DNA from: Grifola frondosa
Taxonomy: Eukaryota > Basidiomycota > Agaricomycetes > Polyporales > Grifolaceae
Direction: 5' to 3'
DNA: 64,000 nt
Assembly (NCBI GenBank): GCA_001683735.1
Contig: LUGG01000020.1
Span: 620,001 to 684,000 of the forward strand
Shown here: in pieces, positions 56,444 to 64,000 of the stretch
Layout of the letters: the number at the start of each line of letters is the position of its first letter
Position numbering within the stretch: position 1 is the first letter of the stretch
Notes under the pieces: model-generated
Database searches by the model: none
The model's input: the letters and a program-made list of their open reading frames with translations, nothing else
Told to the model about the DNA's origin: nothing
Translations under genes and position numbers: made by a program

Positions 56444-56615
56444 TTCCGATCCATGCTACAGCCTCCCCGCATACAGAGTGTGTGTGTGTGTGGTTTTATT
56501 ATTAGATTTTAGTTCGGGTCCCATTCGAGTCTTATCACCAATATAGCCCAAGTCTGCACAGAATTTGGTGAACAACTTCCCTGACTGAGTTTGTGACCAC
56601 TATGATAAGTGGGCC

Positions 56616-56945
56616 TCAATTCAACAATAAGGGAGCACTATCATACCATTGATATTCATTAAGTGTATCCTCCACAACGACATGCTCAGATGCCTTCTTT
56701 AAGTGCTTCTCAAGTTCACTCAGATCAATTTTTTCTTTCTTCTTGGGCTCGGAGGGTGGCCACATGTAGTATTTGTCAATGATCTGTTGGTTATCAAAGT
56801 CAGCTGCCATCAGCATAGTATCAATTTCTTCATCTTGTTCCTCAGCTATTTTCTGAAGGCTGATATTCTGTGCTGTGAGAAGGCTGGTGGCCACATTGAA
56901 TAGCTGTTTACAGTCCATGATGCCAGATAGAAACCAAGAGGTCAA
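56616..56945 (-). CDS. Hypothetical protein
   Basis: 109 codons with ordinary protein composition, an acidic stretch (EEQDEEID) and a Lys-rich helix (PKKKEKIDLSELEKHLKK). Upstream at 56945-57080 a second coding-like frame (YYIETGSIIFTFGDH) may be an earlier exon. No family recognised. Confidence 0.35.
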   Translation of the reverse strand: MTSWFLSGIMDCKQLFNVATSLLTAQNISLQKIAEEQDEEIDTMLMAADFDNQQIIDKYYMWPPSEPKKKEKIDLSELEKHLKKASEHVVVEDTLNEYQWYDSAPLLLN

Positions 56946-57841
56946 TAAATGGATGATTTGACAAGAGAGTCACCAATCATGGCAATGCCATATATGAAGG
57001 GTGCAAGGTGATCACCAAATGTGAAGATGATGCTGCCAGTTTCAATGTAATAGACACGAGCATCCCAACTCCTCTCCATAATCCACTACCATATGCCTAC
57101 TATTAATATGGAGGATATTTCAACCTCACTTTCTGACCCAGTTACCCTTCAGCTGCCAAAGCTGGGCCAACCACTGTGAGAAACCCATCAGAAACTTACT
57201 CTGATTGAATTTACCATGTCAGCATTGTCCTTCACATGTTGAAAGGTAACTCACCTCATCACCCATAGCACCAGCAAGACCACCCAGCTGAGCTTAAAGC
57301 TGAACTTAAACAGTACAGACTCCCTATATCCGAGAACAAGACCATCTTGATCTCGTGACTGCAAGCATTTGTGAAGCATTCAGAGAACTGAAAAGGGTGA
57401 GTAGCATGACTTTGCACAGCGTAGACTTACTCATGTACTTGGATCGGTAGACTCTTCAAAGGCTAAAGCCAAGCAGAAATGGGGGTGACATATCAGCATC
57501 AAGATCTAACACTTACTCAGCAAAGCATATTATCAAGAAATTTGGCGTGAGAGAGCAAGGTATCAAAGACCAGCCTAAGAAGAGTGGTGGTGAGAAACAA
57601 GCACCATGAGTGCTTTCAGAAGGCATGATCAGTGCCAACAGTGCATGGGTATGCCCAATTACAGATTTGATGCCATCTTGATGCAGCCATCTAAATAATC
57701 CTGCAGGTGGCTGAAGTGCTGCAGGTTCAGAACACACCAAACCAGCTTTGGGGTCATAGCAGTGATGCAAATGTGAGAGAATCAGTGGCGGATGTCAGTG
57801 AAGTAGTGCAACATCTGGAATGACAGTTCTGACTGAGGCTG

Positions 57842-58860
57842 ATCGAGGTAACAACCTTAATCTGGTATGTTCTATGTACTGCAAACACTGTCAGAACTCA
57901 CCTAATCAGTTCAGCTGCCAAATCAGAGCATGACAACCTGACAGTTCGAATGCAAGCTCATGCAGTTCATGAGAGGTCTCAGAGACACCATCAATGACAG
58001 GTTTGACTATCTTGACTTCAGGATCAATGTACTTGCACCATCATCCAGCATAGTGTTGCCTCTGATGATCACCTCTCAGCCCAACATCCCACTACCTATC
58101 AACGGCAATACCTCAGTGGTGCCCCAGCCTCTTACCTGTCCTTTACCAGGTTCTCAACTTTCCCCCTACAATCAGATCCTTCTTCCATGGCACAAGAGGT
58201 TATTCCATGCAAAAATCTCATGATTCTTAACATCGAAGGATAAGAGCTCACATTTGACAGGACCAAGGTTCCAAACCCACCTCCCATCAACTTCTTGAAC
58301 AACATCTCACAATGTTTCACCAAAGTGGCACTCTTTGGACCTCCTCAAGGTGAATGGTCGAGACATTTCCATCAAATATTGGAATGCTTCTATAAGAAGC
58401 AAGTGGGGATCAAGGATGGGGCATGGTCCATTACTCCAAGTGAAATGGGGTAACTGGAAGGTGAGTGTGATCTCATGTTTGGAGCCATAGCTGATAGACT
58501 CACCTCCTCCCTCTTTGCACTCTTTTTCATCATGGTTGAGGAGCACGAGAAGTTTAACACAGAATAGCAATTCAGGTTTGTGCACAGCAACAAGGATGGC
58601 AGCTGCATGTCATATTAACAAATCCTCAATCAGCTACAAGACGGACATGGCAAGGACAATGATTGTGATGTCGCAGCCACACTCACATTTTTCAGCAGCA
58701 ACTTAGCTCATTCAGATGTGCACAGCATGTTCTCATACAAAAAGTGCAGCATATGGTCAGTCTGCACCAAGAACCAGGTGATCATGAGAAAGTGATGACA
58801 GCTGCTCAAGCAGCATCCCAATATTGCAGAAAAGTGGGAGGCCATGCAGGCGTGAGACCC
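57842..58860 (+). pseudogene. Decayed gene of unknown function
   Basis: Scattered coding-like pieces: RGLRDTINDRFDYLDFRINV (57970), NFLNNISQCFTKVALFGPPQ (58287), SKWGSRMGHGPLLQVKWG (58400) before GTGAGT, then EEHEKFNTE with a stop, and SNLAHSDVHSMFSYKKC (58695) with further stops. The pieces read in one direction with two intron-like gaps. No family recognised. Confidence 0.35.
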
Positions 58861-59540
58861 ATGAGATAGTGGTCCCACTGTGGGTGCATGAGTCCATTGC
58901 TGCATGTGATTGAGTCATGCTGCCTTATTATCGTGCTATGTGACATGCTTGATTTGCTTGATTTTTGTCTCTCTTAATTTGCCCGTACTTGTAAAACTCA
59001 TTATTAATGTCTATGAAAACTGTTTATTTCATGTATAATTTTATCTTACTGTCTATGTAAGTACAAAATGATGCTGTCATTCAAACCTCGCATGTTCTCT
59101 TTAACTGATAGCTTCTCTGCACTTTTCATCCTCATTTGGCGAGCAGGCTTTTTCGATTTCAAGATTTGCATTCACTAACATCGGGGGTCCCAATGGAGCA
59201 GCTGCACAGAGGGAGGCCAGAGAGACATGGGAAGGGGACTGCAATGCAACAAGAAATGCACATGACAGAGACTGTCAATCTAGCAGAGGAAGGTGTGCGG
59301 TGAGTCACCTTTTGAGATGTTGCCTGATGTGTTGCCTGATCAATGACCCCCCCCCCAGATGGGCATCAATGTTGCCAACTGTGCCACTCAGTCTGCTCCT
59401 GCAGAGCTGCATTGTCCCCATCAGCAGCAAAGCACCTTTATGCTCTCAGTTCTGGTGCAGCCACAGCAGAGTCTCAATGTACCTGTAGTCACTGGACTGC
59501 CCCATGCTCACTGTCATGACACAATAGGATAGCTTCAAAT

Positions 59541-59995
59541 TTGACTACAATGCACCTATCCATGTGCTGGATGAGTAATCTGACACCAGCGGCACACTGC
59601 ACAACATGTCACTGGACATGGTGGAGGAGGAAGATGAGAAGCATAAGCAGGCTGAGTAGGCCGGGGAGGTGCAGGATAGGAAGCAGAAGGGATGTGCAAA
59701 GGGTGGCATATCACCGAAACCTGAGGGCATGACAGACGCAGCTGGTGAGGAGGGCCCGGTAGGGGGGGAAGCTCTTTAAGATAAAGTGGATACCAATGGA
59801 GTGTCTTCCATTCCACTACACATGCCATCTGTGCAACTCCTAAAATCATGACTATGAGGTGAAAATTGCATGGGATGAAACTAAGTTAAAATTCTTCATC
59901 GGCCAGGCTTTGCTCAATGAGGGGAACAAGCTAAATGAGTTGTATTCCATGTCTCAGTACCATATCGAGGACAATGGTGAGCCAACATGTTATTA
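59541..59995 (+). pseudogene. Decayed coding stretch
   Basis: FKFDYNAPIHVLDE, then a stop, then SLDMVEEEDEKHKQAE, another stop, then a Lys/Gly-rich tail, and in another frame DETKLKFFIGQALLNEGNKL. It is probably one broken gene and could be the 3' part of the pseudogene upstream. Confidence 0.3.
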
Positions 59996-60596
59996 CTAGA
60001 AACTCACTGTGTGATGCCAAACACATGCTTTGAGAGAGCAGTGAGAGGGTGTGAACTAACTGTTACAAGGCAAACTTAATCTCAGGCATTTACATCTCAA
60101 TTTAACTTCAGTGCAAGCACTGTATTATAATCACATTGTGGTAGTGCCAGAAATGGCACTGGTAGATTCACATAATATGCCCATTTCAGGCTCAGACTTC
60201 CATATCCTTCCTATTTGACACTCTCAACATTCACACTCAAACCATCGGTAGCTCACACCATATCCTCTCGATGACGATATCTCAAGATATGTGACTTTAT
60301 GGGTAAATGGCTGTATGGTCTCAGGAACTCACCAGCAATGAAACATGCATGCGACAGACATGCAGAGATGTTAGCAGGGCTAGGCATTTGGTTAAAGAAT
60401 ATATTCAGGATCTTGCTAGTATATTTTACCACATTTTATCTTGCTTCACTATTCCTTTTCTCTTTATATTCTTGGGTGGCTGATGGTTTAGAGATGCCGA
60501 ATGCAACAGCATTGACAACAGCATGTGTGCATATCCCTGCTTGGTTTGGGGGTAGTCATTGCACATGTAAATAGGGCTCTGCACTGCATTGCTTGT

Positions 60597-60977
60597 TAGT
60601 GTTGCCATGGCTTAGTCACATCTGTTTCAGCTTTTTAGATATTTTGATCTGGCTTTTGCAGATAATGACATGATTTGAATTGAAATTAATAGCTAGAATG
60701 TATATGTATTTTAATGTAGCACAACCATTTGCATAATTATCTTTAGTATGTTTCAATTTCAGTTACACTGGTAAAAAAGCTGACTAAAAAGTCGGACTTT
60801 GCAATCTGCTTTTTGGGCATATCTCAATCAATACAATGTATAACATTTTGATCTTTGGCATACATATGCTGCTACACCTCAGCTATAAAATGAATGCAAG
60901 ATCACTGTGATATCTAAAGATTTGAACAAGTTATGAGTCATATATCATTTAGGCCTGACTTAGCTGCAGCAACATTA
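60597..60977 (+). mobile_element. hAT-type MITE, copy 7
   Basis: 381-bp copy with a perfect 8-bp duplication TTGCTTGT (60589-60596 and 60978-60985). The last bases read GCAACATTA, one substitution from the family end. Confidence 0.9.
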
Positions 60978-60995
60978 TTGCTTGTTGACCAACTC

Positions 60996-61376
60996 TAGTG
61001 TTGCTGCAGCTAAGTCAGGCCTAAATGATATATGACTCATAACTTGGGCAGTTTTTCAGATATCATAGTGATCTTACATTCATTTCATAGCCTATGTATA
61101 GCCACATACTCTTGCCAAGTATCAAAATGTTATACCTCATATTGATGGAGATATAGCCACAAAGCCGATTGCAAAGTCCAACTTTTTAGTCAGCTTTTTT
61201 ACCAATGTAACTAAAATTGAAACATATTAAAGATAATTATGCAAATGGTGGCATTAAATTCAAATACATATACATCTTAGCTATTAATTTCAATTAAGAT
61301 CATGTTATTATCTGCAAAATTCATGTCAGAATATCTAAAAAGCTGAAACAGGTGTGACTAAGCCGTGGCAACACTA
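60996..61376 (-). mobile_element. hAT-type MITE, copy 8
   Basis: 381-bp copy in the opposite orientation, 18 bp after copy 7, with its own perfect duplication ACCAACTC (60988-60995 and 61377-61384). The pair forms a tail-to-tail inverted repeat that could fold into a long hairpin. Confidence 0.9.
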
Positions 61377-61618
61377 ACCAACTCTGTTGCGTGAGGCTGA
61401 CCAACCCCGATGCATCATGCCTTTTTTGGCAAGGACTCTTAGATATGCCTTATAGATATCGATAACGATGTGCGTGCCTGACAGAGGTTGCAACGGGAGT
61501 TCATGCGTAATAGGCCCGGTTTTGACAGTGTCTTGTATCCCCCCATCTCACTCATTCTTCACTAAAAATCATCTTCTCTTGACTTGGAATCCTATATTTC
61601 TGTAAGAAAAGGGCTCTG

Positions 61619-61915
61619 TTGAAGTGCAACACCCCCTTGGGCTCTACTGAAGTGCAGTATCCCAATCATCAAGTTGCTGAAGTGTACCTTTTCGACAACT
61701 CGACATCCGCGCTACCGTGCGACCACCACCTCTCATACTCCACCTACAGACCTTGGCAGCCACCGCTGGGTCTCGTTCTCTCACGCTACGTATTCTACGC
61801 TACCACTTCTGGACTTATCCGACCAGAACCCAACCTCCCTGTATTCGCACGCAACTTCCACAATGTTACGAAAGGGCCTGATTGGCTTACGGAAGGACTT
61901 ACAACTGGGTTATAA
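61619..61915 (+). CDS. Hypothetical 98-codon ORF
   Basis: An open frame starting MKCNTPLGSTEVQYP and ending with TAA at 61913-61915. No motif, and an upstream leader was not identified. It may be a chance frame. Confidence 0.25.
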   Translation: MKCNTPLGSTEVQYPNHQVAEVYLFDNSTSALPCDHHLSYSTYRPWQPPLGLVLSRYVFYATTSGLIRPEPNLPVFARNFHNVTKGPDWLTEGLTTGL

Positions 61916-62306
61916 CCGGTAACCCCTTATAAGGTAAATTCAAAAGTTCCAACATAGTATCTATATCCTCAAGAAATTGGTCTTTGATGAGAGGTGCTTG
62001 GGAAGAACAGGATTTAGCTTTTTTATATACATGATAATATATTATTAATGGTCTATAGAAGGTTTTTTTTTTCATTTTGAAGTCACCTCCAACAAGATTT
62101 GTGGGCCCTTCTTGGCCGCGGATGTGATCGGCAACTGCGCAGAACGCCGCGAAGACGCGCTATGAGTCGCTCGCTACTCCTCACATCAAGTTTTGCGGCC
62201 CCGGTGTGCTTGCTACTACGACTCATCTCCCCTTCATGTCGCGACGCCGTCTCAGGAGTCGCTCATACAACACCTTGTTCCTTTTCCTCTGTAAAAGCTA
62301 GTCACC

Positions 62307-64000
<1,694 letters not shown>

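Overview
This window looks like nuclear DNA of an agaricomycete basidiomycete. The evidence is dense short (about 45-65 bp) GT-AG introns, a Plavaka-type DNA transposase, a chromodomain Ty3 retrotransposon, a protein family I know only from mushroom genomes (I believe DUF6698), XPG-like nuclease relatives of the kind expanded in Agaricomycetes, and a fungal EF-2 gene cut by the right edge. Most of the window is accessory DNA made of mobile elements, their nested insertions, and broken or duplicated host genes. EF-2, one 25-exon gene and one 4-exon gene look the most like working genes.

Layout. 1-11 kb: AT-rich DNA with five copies of a 360-380 bp hAT-type MITE, one of them inside an XPG-like nuclease gene (8.8-10.7 kb). 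11.98-27.47 kb: a Ty3 chromovirus with two LTRs and a 5-bp target duplication, lying on the minus strand inside the last exon of a DUF6698-family gene (remnants at 11.9 and 27.5-28.7 kb). It carries a broken extra ORF downstream of pol. Its reverse transcriptase is split by a 4,984-bp foldback-type element (17.85-22.83 kb) whose 1.8-kb arms hold about 30 copies each of a 31-bp repeat. 29.7-48 kb: a 2.0-kb inverted duplication (29.74-31.74 and 45.98-47.99 kb) in which a gene with SPW motifs is joined to a fragment of sulfite reductase hemoprotein. Between the two arms lie a Plavaka transposase, a divergent RING-finger gene, an aldo/keto reductase remnant and several unrecognised genes. 48.8-51.5 kb: a 25-exon minus-strand gene whose exons 2-20, many only 15-33 nt long, are all multiples of three in phase 1. 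51.7-55.2 kb: a broken SSD1-like gene and an unrecognised fragment. 55.5-61.9 kb: AT-rich DNA with a 109-bp tandem repeat, three more MITEs and decayed coding stretches. 62.3-64 kb: EF-2.

The elements are layered in time: foldback element inside Ty3 inside a host gene; MITE inside a nuclease gene; MITE inserted beside another MITE. Several frame breaks (three in the Plavaka gene, one in EF-2) fall at or near homopolymer runs, so some apparent pseudogenes may reflect sequence errors. All exon chains, splice sites and repeat boundaries were read by eye; family names come from remembered motifs, not from database searches.
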